A stretch of DNA of 64,000 bases from Cheiracanthium punctorium (Eukaryota > Arthropoda > Arachnida > Araneae > Cheiracanthiidae). A model generated the notes under the pieces. It saw only the letters and a list, made by a program, of their open reading frames with translations. It was not told the origin of the DNA and did not search any database. Below are positions 1 through 10,476 of the stretch, in pieces (the first letter of the stretch is position 1; the number at the start of each line of letters is the position of its first letter). Made by a program: the position numbers and the translations under genes. The stretch is taken from assembly GCA_038373885.1 (NCBI GenBank), contig JAWZYV010010215.1, positions 186,001 to 250,000 of the forward strand, written 5' to 3'.

Positions 1-420
1 AAGTTCTAAAAATTCCTGGAATGACCTAGAAAATTCCAAAATGTGTGCAACTGTTACAGTCAATCTAGAATGTTCTAGAAGGTTCTAAAAATTTCCAGAA
101 AGTTCTAGAAAGTTCCAAAACGTGTGCAACCGTTCAAATCGATTTAGAATGTGTCTAGAACGTCCTAAAAATTTCTGGAATGATCTAGAAAGTTCCAAAA
201 TGTCTGCAACTGTTAAAACAATCCAGAATGTTCTAAAAAGTTCGAAAAAATTTCTTGAATGATCTAGAAAGATTCAAACTGTCTGCAACTGCTAAAATCG
301 GTATGGAATGTTCTAGAAAGTTCTAAAAATTTCTGGAATGATCTAGAAAGTTCCAAATTGTGTGCAACTGTTAAAATCGATATGGGATATTCCAGAAAGT
401 TCTAGAAATGTCTGGTCGAG
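1..420. repeat. ~80-bp minisatellite built of heat-shock-element pentamers
   Basis: About five tandem units, marked by a recurring TGTGTGCAACTGTT-like spacer near 42, 122, 202, 282 and 361, cut by the window edge at base 1. Between spacers the sequence alternates GAA and TTC every 5 bp. In unit 68-115, triplets at 68, 73, 78, 83, 93, 98, 103, 108 and 113 are exact GAA/TTC in alternation; only 88 (AAA) fails. Unit 306-353 keeps the same phase with two mismatched triplets. This is the nGAAn/nTTCn arrangement bound by heat shock factor. Because the period is about 80 bp, a multiple of 10, helical phase is nearly kept between units. The array lies upstream of a Helitron 3' end at 857 and probably belongs to that element. 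Binding and function are inferred. Confidence 0.8.
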
Positions 421-574
421 TGAAGATCAATTGCGATGGATGATTGTCATTCGGAAATTTTATAGCATACTGCTTCGCAGCCTCTCGATTATTCCCATGA
501 AATTCTCCGTAAAGTAACACCATTTCAGTGTATTCATTAGTATTAAAGATTATCTTTCGTTTTTTTACACTCAA
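410..574 (-). pseudogene. DUF4817-like N-terminal domain fragment
   Basis: The minus strand encodes about 50 residues including LLYGEFHGNNREAAKQYAIK followed by FPNDNHPSQ. The pattern YGE..GN.R.A..Y...FPN..HPS resembles the DUF4817 helix-turn-helix-like domain found at the N-terminus of many arthropod transposon-related proteins. The similarity stops where the reading frame runs into the minisatellite (GAACTTTCTGGAATATCC), so nothing downstream is protein-like. It lies antisense inside a probable Helitron and looks like a captured or decayed fragment. The family assignment is by eye from memory of the motif. Confidence 0.5.
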
Positions 575-857
575 TAAGCTACGAATTCAAATAGCATGAA
601 CTTTAGACAAACACTAACAAAGTAACTTAAACAACAGTTTTTCAACTCCAATAAAATATTAAAATTTAATGTTTATCGTCTGTTGCCATATCAGCAGGAA
701 TACTTTCTATACATCGCATGTTTAATGGTCGAATAAGTCTCTCAATATCTAAGATAGAAATCTAAATTATCTACGTTAAAAATGGATCCTTCAATATCTT
801 TTATACATTAAACATGCGGCGTATTTTAACCCGAGCAACCCCGGGTTTCGCTGCTAG
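575..857 (+). mobile_element. Helitron 3' end (hairpin + CTAG)
   Basis: The end has the Helitron signature: stem AACCCG, loop, CGGGTT at about 827-847, then a short spacer and terminal CTAG at 854-857, followed by T. The 5' end is not identified and may lie left of base 1, in which case the minisatellite and DUF4817-like fragment are internal cargo. The rest of 575-825 is AT-rich with no coding signal. Confidence 0.6.
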
Positions 858-1023
858 TCTCTATATATAAAGGAAGATGTCCTGACTGACTGACATACGA
901 TCATCGCCCAGCCAAATCTACAGGAGGAACAGACAGACATGAAATTATGGGAGCTTATAGGTTTTGTGCCCAAGGCGTCATTTAAGAAGCGATTTTTAAA
1001 TATTCGAACCCCGACGGTGATGG
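858..1023 (+). mobile_element. Helitron 5' end, truncated, abutting the previous tail
   Basis: Starts with TCTCTATATATAAAGG, typical of Helitron 5' termini (TC start, AT-rich), directly after the CTAG of the preceding element. It continues through CATACGATCATCGCCCAGCC and breaks at about 1023, where a Helentron-like fragment begins. No Rep/helicase coding is seen. Confidence 0.5.
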
Positions 1024-1324
1024 CATACACACCCAAATCAATACCGGTCTTGCGACGGTGGTTTATGACATATATATCCAATTTGAGCTCAATCGAATGC
1101 TCCGTTCAGGAGCTATCGTGTTCACTCACATACACACAAACACACATACACACACACATACACACATACATACATACATACACACATACATACATACATC
1201 TCGTAAAAATAGCATAAATGGATTCAGAAGCCCTCAAAACGTGTCAAAACACCAAAATCTCGAAGTCGAATTTTTTCATGATTACAATACTTTCCTTACA
1301 TGGTACATGTTCGGAAAGTAAAAA
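1024..1324 (-). mobile_element. Helentron-like non-autonomous element, 5' part only
   Basis: Reverse copy of the family also at 19286, 29751, 34603, 41338, 44458, 50894 and 62323. It holds part of the 173-bp unit (ACCGGTCTTGCGACGGTGG), the AC/ACAT microsatellite (1125-1200), the leader and the 5' terminus ending TGTTCGGAAAGTA at 1308-1320. The 3' half is missing. Small ORFs here are repeat artefacts (polyhistidine/threonine from the microsatellite). Confidence 0.75.
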
Positions 1325-2485
1325 TGTGATCGACGGCGTATAATTATGCCATTTCAGTTAACGCTGCTGTTTCTGTTGAAAAATCTTTTAAAAAGTATCA
1401 CAATCTTTATTTTTTTTTCTTAAAACATTCATAATTGATTGATGATAGAACTGTACATATTCTCCTACTTGCACTCCAAATACAACAATTACATTTTTCA
1501 AACATAATTTTACATAAACTTCACATTTGTTCTCACTTATCACACTAGTTCTTTTCACAGCCGAATATGTTTTTCTCCTTACACCGTTATACTTGTATAC
1601 CTCCCGAACATAGCATAAATCGCAAAAACTTCCATGCCTTTTTTTTTCTTTCGATCACTCAAGAGCAGAGCTAACTATATCACTCCCCGCCTAACTATTC
1701 ACATCTCTAACTATACGTTTTCTCAAGAAGTAAAATTCCGTAAAATGCAATGCAAATACGATCAAGTACGAGTCTCCGCCATTGTAAAAAAAAAAAAAAG
1801 TTTGTATAGATCTCTTTTTTTTCATCACAATCATTCACCTTTCATATTTTTTCCTCGTTAAATCAGGGTTAGAAGATATTTCTTTTGTTTTTTTTTCCTA
1901 CCCCCTCAATCCAAGCTTTGTTTTTCTGCAAAAACTTTTTGATGAGATGCTTATTGTTTGGTTTTCTGTTTCTTTATGATCTGCAGTTTGTTTACATTTT
2001 GAGTATTATTTTTTAACGCTTTGTAGCAAAGTTGAACTGATAGATTGTGTTGTATGGCATGGAGAGTTTTTGTTACAGAGAGGCCCAAAGAATCTCAATA
2101 CACTCGAGTCCGCTTAATGGAATATCTGTTAAAAGAATATACCGCTAAATATAATAAATTTTCAGTGCACCAGGCCCTACTAAATTGTCCACGTGATCCC
2201 AGATAGAGGAATATTCACATTCAGCCTTCTAGAATAATTTTGAGTGGCAAAATGACTATGACATTAAGCCAACTCGACTACATTAAATTGCATGGGTAGT
2301 CACACTGTCTAAATTACCAAATAACTAAAATATTATTTTCTTCTTTTAAATGAAGAGTAGTAAGCTGTTGTAAACGTATATATACGTATATTTATAAGTA
2401 TATAAACGTTATATTATATACTTATATTATATACTTATTATTATTTACATTGTTTTTGAAATGTATGAAAGCCTCATTCACCCAT
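1325..2485. other. AT-rich relic DNA, no gene seen
   Basis: Poly-T/poly-A rich sequence with only short ORFs. A TATA-type low-complexity stretch (ATATACTTATATTATATAC) lies at about 2375-2445. I see no TE terminus or coding signal. Confidence 0.6.
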
Positions 2486-2620
2486 TTCGATTAACGGTTC
2501 CCAACCTTTTAACAATGTGCCCTCAACAAAATATAAATAATGATGACGTCACTTTCCCCCCCCCTTCTCTTCCTATCTTTCAGCATATAGAAACCCCTCT
2601 CTTCCTATCTTTCAGCGTTG
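2486..2620 (+). mobile_element. hAT-like left-end fragment plus short direct repeat
   Basis: GGTTCCCAACCTTTTAACAA near 2496 matches the widespread hAT terminal pattern CAG.GGTTCCCAACC. No right end is found. At 2565-2616 the string CTCTTCCTATCTTTCAGC occurs twice with a ~33-bp period before the TTAA-1 sequence begins. Confidence 0.3.
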
Positions 2621-2621
2621 A

Positions 2622-2996
2622 ATGACGACAGCTGGCACAGCCAGCTGCGTGAAAAAAGGGTCTCTAGATCTGTGGCACGCGACGAACGTTTCGATCGTCC
2701 GCCCTCTTGCTGGTAGTTAAGTCGAGCGATGGGAACGGCTGCCCTTTTTCCAGCATTGGGCCATCTATCCAGCTGTTCTCGCATTCTTCTATTTTTCAGC
2801 AGATGTCAGTGCTGTTTAAAAATAATCGTGACAATTCTTTTTTACGGGAAATGACATGCTACAAAGTAAAGGATTCTCGTGGAGCTATGTCACCCTCAAC
2901 TATTTTTATAGAAATCCAATCTATTCTTCGTGACTGGCAACAGTCAAAACGTCAGAGTGTGGTATTCCCAGAGCGGGAACACTGCTCGTTAAAGGG
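2622..2996 (+). mobile_element. TTAA-1 foldback MITE (piggyBac-type), 5'-truncated
   Basis: Carries the second hairpin arm (GGGTCTCTAGATCTGTGGCA to CAGCATTGGG) and the complete unique right half, ending GTTAAAGGG followed by TTAA at 2997-3000. The left arm is lost. ORFs reading LVVKSSDGNGCPF are family artefacts of the inverted arm, not genes. Confidence 0.8.
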
Positions 2997-3000
2997 TTAA

Positions 3001-3311
3001 AACCGTCAACTTTATGTTAAAAACTTTTGAGCAAGAGGGATGGGGGAGTTGAACTATCAACCTCCCCCCTCTCGTTCTGTTCTAAACTGGGACACATATT
3101 TTCTATAGGGTTACATTAATACCTCTCATTACATTACACAAACAGAGCAAAAGGTCTCTCCGCACTTACCCAAAAAATCCATCTCGAACCGTAGCAATTT
3201 AACCAATCAAACAAATTTATTTTTCAAATGGATGCCAGCACATGTTGGAATTTCTGGTTAAGAGACAAGAATGTCAAGGAGGGTCGTGACCTAAACAACA
3301 ACAATAACAAA
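3001..3311. other. Intervening sequence with possible LINE RNase H scrap
   Basis: At 3218-3276 the plus strand reads FFKWMPAHVGISG then a stop then ETRM. This resembles the W.PAH.GI.GNE motif of LINE-type RNase H domains with N replaced by a stop. A GGGGGAGTT/AACTCCCCC-type hairpin lies at about 3040-3075. The remainder shows nothing recognisable. Confidence 0.3.
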
Positions 3312-4346
3312 GGCCGCATTCGTAAATGTCAAACGAGTTGCACTCGTTCAACGAGTTTCCATCTAAGTGGTTCGTAAAGGAAACTGAGTGCAATTCAGTT
3401 TATAAACTCGAACGTTCGTATACAAAACTGAGTGCAATTAGTTTCAAACAAAGTAAACCGAGAGCGATTTAGGTTGATTCAGTTTGTTGAGAAGATTACT
3501 TGCTGCACGTTGTTGCTGTTTACAAATGGCGTCTGTTGTTATTGATACTGTATACTGTTATGAAAAGTATTTTACGTTCGCTGAAGCTGCAAATATTACT
3601 TTTTCGAGGTGGAAATTCATGCATGCGCTAGAAACTGCTACGAAGGTATCATTTTACTACGTAATCATTCACTTGTATTTTTAATTTTAGTAAATTCAAA
3701 AATGCATTTTTTAGTGTTGAGATTGAAGTTGATTCAAACCGTTATTAGCGAAATTTTAACTTCTTTTGCTAAATACTTTTGGGGAAATGAAGTTGAAATT
3801 TCTAAATTTTGATCTGCGCACTTCAATGATGGCCACTCTTTGTTTTGAAGATCCCTTTGATTTTATATTGAGCTAAAAACTCTTCTCAGCAAAATTAACC
3901 CATTTATGCCTAGCGTCCCTTTTTTGGGACGGCATTTTCGCTATCATTCGAAAACGTTATTTATTTTTCTCAGCCTTTATTTAAGAGTACTGAACCTCGA
4001 CTCCACAAAATATGTTAACTTGACCCAGTAGAATGTTGACATTTCAATTTTTATATATGATGATTTTAAAAGAAATCATCCCTTGTTCAAGAAGTAGACA
4101 TCAGAAATTTATCTATTATAGCTGGTCTTAGCAAAAATCGAAGAAAGTCGCAAAAATATCTGGGCACAAATCGGCTAACGCATTCGCGAATTGTAAACAA
4201 ACACGTCTCCTACGCGACGAAACTGAATAAACTGAAGGTGTTCGTAAAGTCCAAAGAAACTGATAACCACAGGCAGCACTAAACACACACATTCCAGTTT
4301 TCTTACGAAAACTCGTGCAACGAGTTTGTCGTTTAGGAATGCACCC
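3312..4346. mobile_element. Harbinger-like element H1 (hosts a nested TTAA element)
   Basis: Ends GGCCGCATTCGTAAATG and (reverse strand) GGGTGCATTCCTAAACG form imperfect terminal inverted repeats, flanked by AAA at 3309-3311 and 4347-4349. A three-base target duplication fits PIF/Harbinger. It is homologous along its length to H2 (4661-5404). Both share an ORF-like stretch (GCTGAAGCTGCAAATATTAC) followed by GAAGGTA, which could be an old exon with a donor, but both are too short for a transposase. The extra ~275 bp relative to H2 is a nested insertion at 3899. Confidence 0.65.
3899..4173 (+). mobile_element. TTAA-2 MITE (piggyBac-type) nested in H1
   Basis: Begins CCCATTTATGCCTAGCG after TTAA (3895-3898) and ends near GGCACAAATCGG followed by CTAA (a mutated TTAA). 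The internal sequence matches the copy at 14707-14982. The empty site is visible in H2: AGCAAAATTAACGCATTCG. This proves insertion at TTAA with duplication. Confidence 0.8.
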
Positions 4347-4660
4347 AAAGTTACCCATGATCATACAAACGCCATTGCAATGTACGGTTTAAGAGAAAAA
4401 GCCATCAAGAAGGTCTATCAGGTATGTGAAGTCAAGCACTTTATAAATTCCCAAGACCATCATAAGACATAACTGGACACGTCCGGGGGATGAAAATTCA
4501 AGGTGATAGTATAAAATCTTAACCGTCCCTGCAAAATTTGAGAAGCCTGGAACATATTTTCGACTGTCCAGCGAATTTAAGATCTCTGGTTCAGATAGGA
4601 GAGTTTCTTTTCTGCGGATAGTTCTACTCGGATAATATTATTGAGATTTGCCAAGTGTGT
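4347..4660. other. Spacer between Harbinger-like elements
   Basis: No coding or TE terminus recognised. AT-rich unique-looking sequence. Confidence 0.5.
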
Positions 4661-5404
4661 GGCCGCATTCGTAAACGCCAAACGAGTTTCCATCTAAGGT
4701 GTTCGTAAAGGAAACTGAGTGCATTCAGTTTAAAAACTCGAACGTTCGTATACAAAACTGAGTGCAATTAGTTTCAACCGAAGTGAACCGACAGCGATTT
4801 AGGTTGACTGAGTTTGTTGAGAAGATTACTTGCTGCACGTTGCTGTTTACAAATAGCGTCTGTTGTTATGGAAAAGTATGTTGTTATGAAAAGTATTTTA
4901 CGTTTACTGAAGCTGCAAATATTACTTTTTCGATGGGGAAATTCATGTATGCGCTAGAAACTGCTACGAAGGTACATAATTTTTCCGAGGTAATCATTTA
5001 CTTGTATTTTTTATTTTAGTCAATTCAAAAATGCATGTTTTAGTGTGAAGTTGATTCAAACCATTATTAACGAAATTTGAACTTCTTTTGCTAAATACTT
5101 TTGAAAAAATGAAGTTTAAGTTGAAATTTCTAAATTTTGAGCTGTACACTTCAATGAATGATGGACACTCTTTCTTTTAAAAATCCTGTTGATTTTATAT
5201 TGAGTATGTACTAAAAACTCTCCTCAGCAAAATTAACGCATTCGCGAATTGTAAACAAACACGTCTCCTAGGCGACGAAACTAAATGAACTGAAGGTGTT
5301 CGTGAAGTCCAAAGAAACTGATAACCACTGACAACACTAAACACACGCATTCCAGTTTTCCTACGAAAACGAGTGCAATGAGTTTGTAGTATACGAATGC
5401 ACCC
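4661..5404. mobile_element. Harbinger-like element H2 (uninterrupted copy)
   Basis: Starts GGCCGCATTCGTAAACGCC and ends GTATACGAATGCACCC, with TGT on both sides (4658-4660 and 5405-5407). At 744 bp it lacks the TTAA-2 insertion of H1 and so serves as its pre-insertion reference. Internal short ORFs are not transposase-like. Confidence 0.65.
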
Positions 5405-6570
5405 TGTGATATCTGCTCACGGTTATTTGTATCTGCTTCGTTTCTTGCATACACGACATCAACCAACCAACCTCAGAGTATAAGTGTTCCAAATAAAACA
5501 ACAACCAACCTTCTGGCTGCGCGGGAGTCTCTTCTGCCACCTTCGTTTAAGGGAACGTTGGATTAGTCATGTTGTTCGGAAAGTATGCTAGAACATAAAC
5601 ATTCGGTAAGAATCGGCAACTAACGCTCTACTTACCTTGCAGAACATCAACATACGTTAGCAGGTTACTAATAAGGACAGTTTTGATGCCCCACAGCCGA
5701 ACGTTCGCCTAAACGAACGTAGCAGAATACAACCCTCGTTTTCCTTACCTATCGCCGCCACAAGCATGCGAGCAGTGAGGTGATGGGTTCGATTCCCGTT
5801 GACCCTTGTTTGTCACTTTTGCTTTCTCTTGTGTTTGTGCGTATTTTGTGATTGTTATTGTCTGTTATGTGGAATAAAATCAATTTTAAAACGGAAATAC
5901 AGGGGTAAAAGACCAACCTCTAGATTGCATCTCAAAAAACTCGAGAACAAATTCTCATACTCAAACAACAACCTAAGGAAGTTTAAGGCTGTGTAAAATA
6001 ACCCAAATCAAAAAGAAAAAAACACATTAGAACGTTCTGCTTGTAAAACACATTTCCTTCTTTGCATACATAAACCCAAGGACATACCAGGGGGGGGGGC
6101 AGAGGGTCCGGTCCCCCAAAAATTAAAAATTTTCTTAACAAAACAATAATAATGAAGCCTTTTTGTGAAAAATTTTGCCTTATTCACCTCTTGGTTCCCT
6201 CCCCCCTCGAATTTTTTTTCTGGGTACTGTCCTGCATAAACCGTTTCTCAGAGCTTTGAAAACTAAATACTGCCACCTATTCCATTTGCTTATGCCTTAT
6301 ATTCTTCTATTTTTTTTTCCCGAAAAGGCATAGCGACAACAAAGAACCCTACGTTAGAGCTCTTCAGTGAAAAATATGCAATTGAAAAAGATACATAAAA
6401 CAGATTTTTAGGAGAACACAAAATTTCGTTTTGAAACATTTTTAAAAAGTCAATTCAATTTCTGTAGCAAAGATACGCAGGATTAGCTTGCGCAAAAATT
6501 ATATCATTGATTTCAGACTAACTTAGGAATGCAATTTTTGCTGGTTTGTTAATCTCTGGGTATAAAGTAA
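5405..6570. other. Relic region with possible tRNA-like B box
   Basis: GGGTTCGATTCCC at 5785-5797 matches an RNA polymerase III B box, but no convincing A box or cloverleaf is found, so this may be a SINE scrap. A palindrome AACGTTCG...CGAACGTA lies at about 5701-5722. A G-run/C-run pair (6092-6117 and 6195-6207) suggests an eroded MITE. No gene seen. Confidence 0.35.
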
Positions 6571-6770
6571 ACCACATATGGGCAATCTCCGGCCCAACCC
6601 TGCTCTTCATCCGGCCCGCAGAACATATTAGATCTCCATATAAAACCCACATAAACTATTCAAAATCTTATTCGAATGCCAATTATGAATAATTAAGGCC
6701 CGCGACTTTGCTAATATCCTAAAGTTTGGGACCCAGTTTTCCAAAGCTTGCCCTGACCACTACTGTACAA
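6571..6770. mobile_element. Degenerate hAT-like fragment
   Basis: GGGCAATCTCCGGCCC at about 6590 and GCTTGCCCTGACCACTACTG at about 6747-6766 resemble the two ends of hAT elements of the type CAG.GGTGGGCAA...CGGCCCGC. Target duplications are not clear. Confidence 0.3.
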
Positions 6771-7017
6771 GATTGTTATTGTTAAAATCATTAAAACTGT
6801 GGAATATTATATTAACTTTGTGAAAATAACCCATTGTGAAAATAAAAGTTGTGGAACATTCAGAAAAAAATCTTGAAAGTGAAAATTTTGCAATATCTTC
6901 CGAAATGAAAGATGGATCAGCTCAATTTATTATTCGATTTCTGCGCCTCAGAGTATATTCTGAAAGTTGCTCAAGATATGACGGGTTGCTAAAATTAAAC
7001 TTCCACCAATAGAACAG

Positions 7018-7585
7018 TACTCTACAGCTAAAACAAGTCAGCAGATTTTAACCGCATTTAGTATTAATCACGAAGTGGCTTAAGGAGTTTTGAAACCAAA
7101 AAAATTAGCTCAAAAATATGCACTAGATGTCGCTTTTCATGGAACCCTTTGCGTATTCTGTGTTATTGGTTTATTTTCAAGGACTTGGACATAGGACGAT
7201 CATCGACTAGCGGCAGACAGGCGAAATAGTGGCAGCCTCTCAAAGGAAAATACTGGACCCCCTTTTAATGATTAGCTACATGTGCGTCCTCGATCGACGA
7301 ATCACGATGCAATGTACTGCTAACGCACGCATGCGCACAACACAAATTTAATGATTACGACTCACAGCGCCATCTTACAGGCAAATTCCGTTCAGCTCTT
7401 TTAGAATTCCGTCGATGATTGTCCGATATTCACGCCCGTGTTTATTTTGTCAGTTTTCCCATTGAAAGTGCCATCTAGTAGATGTTTTTTATACTTTTTT
7501 TCTTAATTTCTTAAGTGCACCTAGTGAATGCGCATACTAAATGTGGTTAAAATCCGTTCACCCATTTTGGCTATAGAATGCTGTT
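7018..7585. repeat. Inverted repeat pair, ~125-bp arms
   Basis: The left arm (about 7018-7142, containing GATTTTAACCGCATTTAGTA and CACTAGATGTCGCTTTTCAT) is homologous to the reverse complement of the right arm (about 7457-7585). About 310 bp separate them. It could be the ends of one decayed DNA element or two inverted copies of one repeat. Confidence 0.5.
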
Positions 7586-7589
7586 ATAG

Positions 7590-8016
7590 TTATGGTAGGT
7601 TTTAATTACAGCCACTCCGCATGCAGTTACTTAAATTTTAATAGTCAAATATCAGCCTTGCTCCCCATTACTTTTAAATCTGCTTACTCAAGTCTACCGG
7701 AACTTGCATATAAAGCCACTCACTAACGACGAGAAGGTGTTGGTTGAAAACAACGTAGCTAAGCTACGACATCATAAAGCTAATTTCCTTCCGCATATCC
7801 ACTTCAACTGAACGAGGGATTGAAGGGTGGGGGTGGGAGGGGTCGCAAAAGCGCCCCCCACATGCAGTGTTCTAATTGCCGGGAATCATAATGAGGAAGT
7901 TATTACTCGCAATTTGCGGAACTGCGCTATAACAGAACAGCCACTTTCCTGAGAGAATATTTTATAATGAAAGGTCTGCATCATTCTGGCTTCAATTTAC
8001 CAAGCGTGGAGTTAGG
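7590..8016. other. Intervening sequence, no gene seen
   Basis: Contains CGGGAATCATAATGAGGAAG at 7879-7898, nearly repeated at 9614-9633 (GAGAAAG), so a short dispersed repeat is present. Otherwise unrecognised. Confidence 0.4.
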
Positions 8017-8020
8017 TTAA

Positions 8021-8518
8021 CCCTTTGAGGCGCAACCCTTTCCCAATGCTGAAAAAAGGGCAGCTTTGGCCATCGCTCGACTTAACTACCAGCAAGATGG
8101 TGGACGATCGAAACGTTCATCGCAGGCCACAGATCGAGAGACCCTTTTTTGACGACAGCTGGCTGTGCGTGTCGTCAATAAAGGGTCTCTAGATCTGTGG
8201 CACGCGATGAACGTTTCGATCGTCCGCCATCTTGCTGGTCGTTAAGTCGAGCCATGGCTACGGCTGTCCTTTTAATAGCAATGGGCAATCTATCCAGCTG
8301 TTCTCACATTCTTCCATTTTTCAGTAGATGGCAGTGCTCTTAAAAATAATCGTGACCATTTTTTGACGGGAAATGACGCACTAAAAAGTAAAGGATTCTC
8401 GTGGAGCTGTGTCATCTTGCACTATTTATATAGAAATGAAATCTATTCTTCGTGACTCGCTACAGTCAAAACGTCAGAGTTGGGTGTTCCCAGAGCGGGA
8501 ACACTGCGCGTTAAAGAG
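8021..8518 (+). mobile_element. TTAA-1 foldback MITE, full length
   Basis: TTAA at 8017-8020, then CCCTTTGAGGCGCAACCC; ends GCGCGTTAAAGAG followed by TTAA. The first ~145 bp (CCCAATGCTGAAAAAAGGGC onward) are inverted in the next ~130 bp, giving a long hairpin joined near the GACGACAGCTGG / CCAGCTGTCGTC sequence. The remaining ~240 bp are unique and end GGGAACACTGCGCG. The TTAA target with CCC...GGG ends is diagnostic of the piggyBac superfamily. No coding capacity. Confidence 0.85.
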
Positions 8519-8522
8519 TTAA

Positions 8523-10472
8523 AAGTTAAAAATTCTTAAGTTTTCATTGACTGGAAAGTATGCAAGCTCTTTCGCGATCCTCATAGATTAAAAAACACCG
8601 CAAAAACGATCATTTATGGAGGTACAAAAGGTTCACCCTTCTTCAGTTGCATGAAAGATTCTCCATCCACACACGCAACAAGGTTGGATCTGAAAGTAAA
8701 CAACAGAGGCACGTTGCCATTTGGCAAAAGGGAAAAAGTGAGTAAACCAGAAAGAATAAAAGATAAACGAATGCGTGAGAGAGAGGGGGGTGGAAGGGTG
8801 AGGAGATTCTTTCAAGATCTTGTCCATAAAAATATAATTTTTTTGTCGTTAATGTCGTTTTATTATTTACTTAATTTAATGTTTAACTTACTATCCTGTT
8901 GTTTTTTTTGTAACTGCTATATACCCAACCAGCTCCGGAATAACTTTTGGCTATGGTTAAGTCATTTTCTTTTTACTTTAGAAGAAATCTGTTGTGTGAC
9001 TAGGTTTTTTTAGTGACTTTTGTACTTACGTATAATGATCGTAAGTGCGTATAACTCAAAAACGAACGGCACAACTCAACTCGGCAAAACGACTCGCACA
9101 ATTCAAAAACGATCGGGCGTAGAATATCGAAAATTTGTATTGAAGACAGTCGTAACTAGGCTTCCGAACTTTTATTCGCGAATATACGGGACTTTAGCGA
9201 TTAAAATTCGAGACGTGGCTCTAAAAATAAAGCGGGGTCTACCTAACTAATTACAGGAAAGCGAGAGAAACACTTAAAACCAAATTTAATTTTTACATTT
9301 TCAATAGTTTTATTGAATATTACTTTTTTACTTTTGTTATAATTATACATACAACAAAATTGACAAAAGTTAAAAACTATGAGACAAACTAATGGAAAAT
9401 TAACATTCATTATTATGGAGTGTTCTGTTTTTCTTCCTTATAATCAGTACAAATAATACCATCATAACCAATAAAATGAATTTTCTAATTCCTTTCACAA
9501 ACAAAGGGAAAACCATTTTACTTTGGCATTTAAGAAATTTAAGAAAACAGCCTATAAGTGGGTATCAATAGTATACCTTTATAAAAAAAACTTCAAGTCT
9601 TGAAAATCGTATTGCCGGGAATCATAATGAGAAAGTTATTACTCGCAGTTTGTGGTAATAACTACCAAAATTGCACATAACAATGAAGATTATGATAATA
9701 ATTTATTTGGAAAAAACATAAAATATGTTAAACCACTGTTACTGAATTCATAATATTACGTATATAGAAAAGAAACTTACCCCTACAAGGCTCAATTTTT
9801 TTCTTCAGTTTCTGAAATAAATATATGGGATATTTTTAGTGATTATTATTTGGGGAAAAATAGTTTAAAAAATAATAACCTGATATTTTACTAGAAAATC
9901 ACTTTTTAATTTCAGTTTTGTATGCGACACACTGGGCCTTAGCCATACTTTTTTGGTATTTATTTTTAAATGTTAGTATTCATATCATTTCTTGATATGC
10001 CAAACTCCAACACACGGTCATTTTTTTCAGGGTCAAAACTCTTTGCTAACTATTTTTTGTTCATTTTCTAAAATAAAAAAATCACATTCAGATGGTGACT
10101 GTTGAAACTTCAATCTGCTTTGGCAATAAAAGGAACAGTAAGTGTGATAATATTTCAGCATTGGGAAAGTGTATAGTAAGTACATTTAAACACAACAGCC
10201 TAAATTATATGGTATCTATGTATAAACCGACAGATGTTAGTACTGGTATTTTATAGACGTAGAGAAATAATTAAAGTGGTTGATCCACATAGGGCAACAA
10301 GTGCCTTGTAGGGTTAATGTATACAATCACTTCTGCTGAGATAGCATTCATTTACAAAAGAAACTTAACGTTTAAAATTTCTTCTAAGATCATTAAAATT
10401 TATCAAATTATTAAATTACTTTTCCTATTCAAAAAACGGGATATTTGGCATCATTCACCTTTCGCTGGCCCT
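8523..10472. other. AT-rich sequence without recognisable gene
   Basis: Short ORFs at 8651-9013 and 9020-9250 on the plus strand have no recognisable motif and lack gene context. A second copy of the dispersed repeat starting near 9610 is present. No TE ends identified. Confidence 0.5.
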
Positions 10473-10476
10473 TTAA

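Noticed and set aside
1058..1217. ORFs rich in HTHTH / HIHTYI repeats (also at 41412-41606 and 62397-62657)
   Set aside because: They are read-through of AC/ACAT microsatellites in Helentron-like elements.
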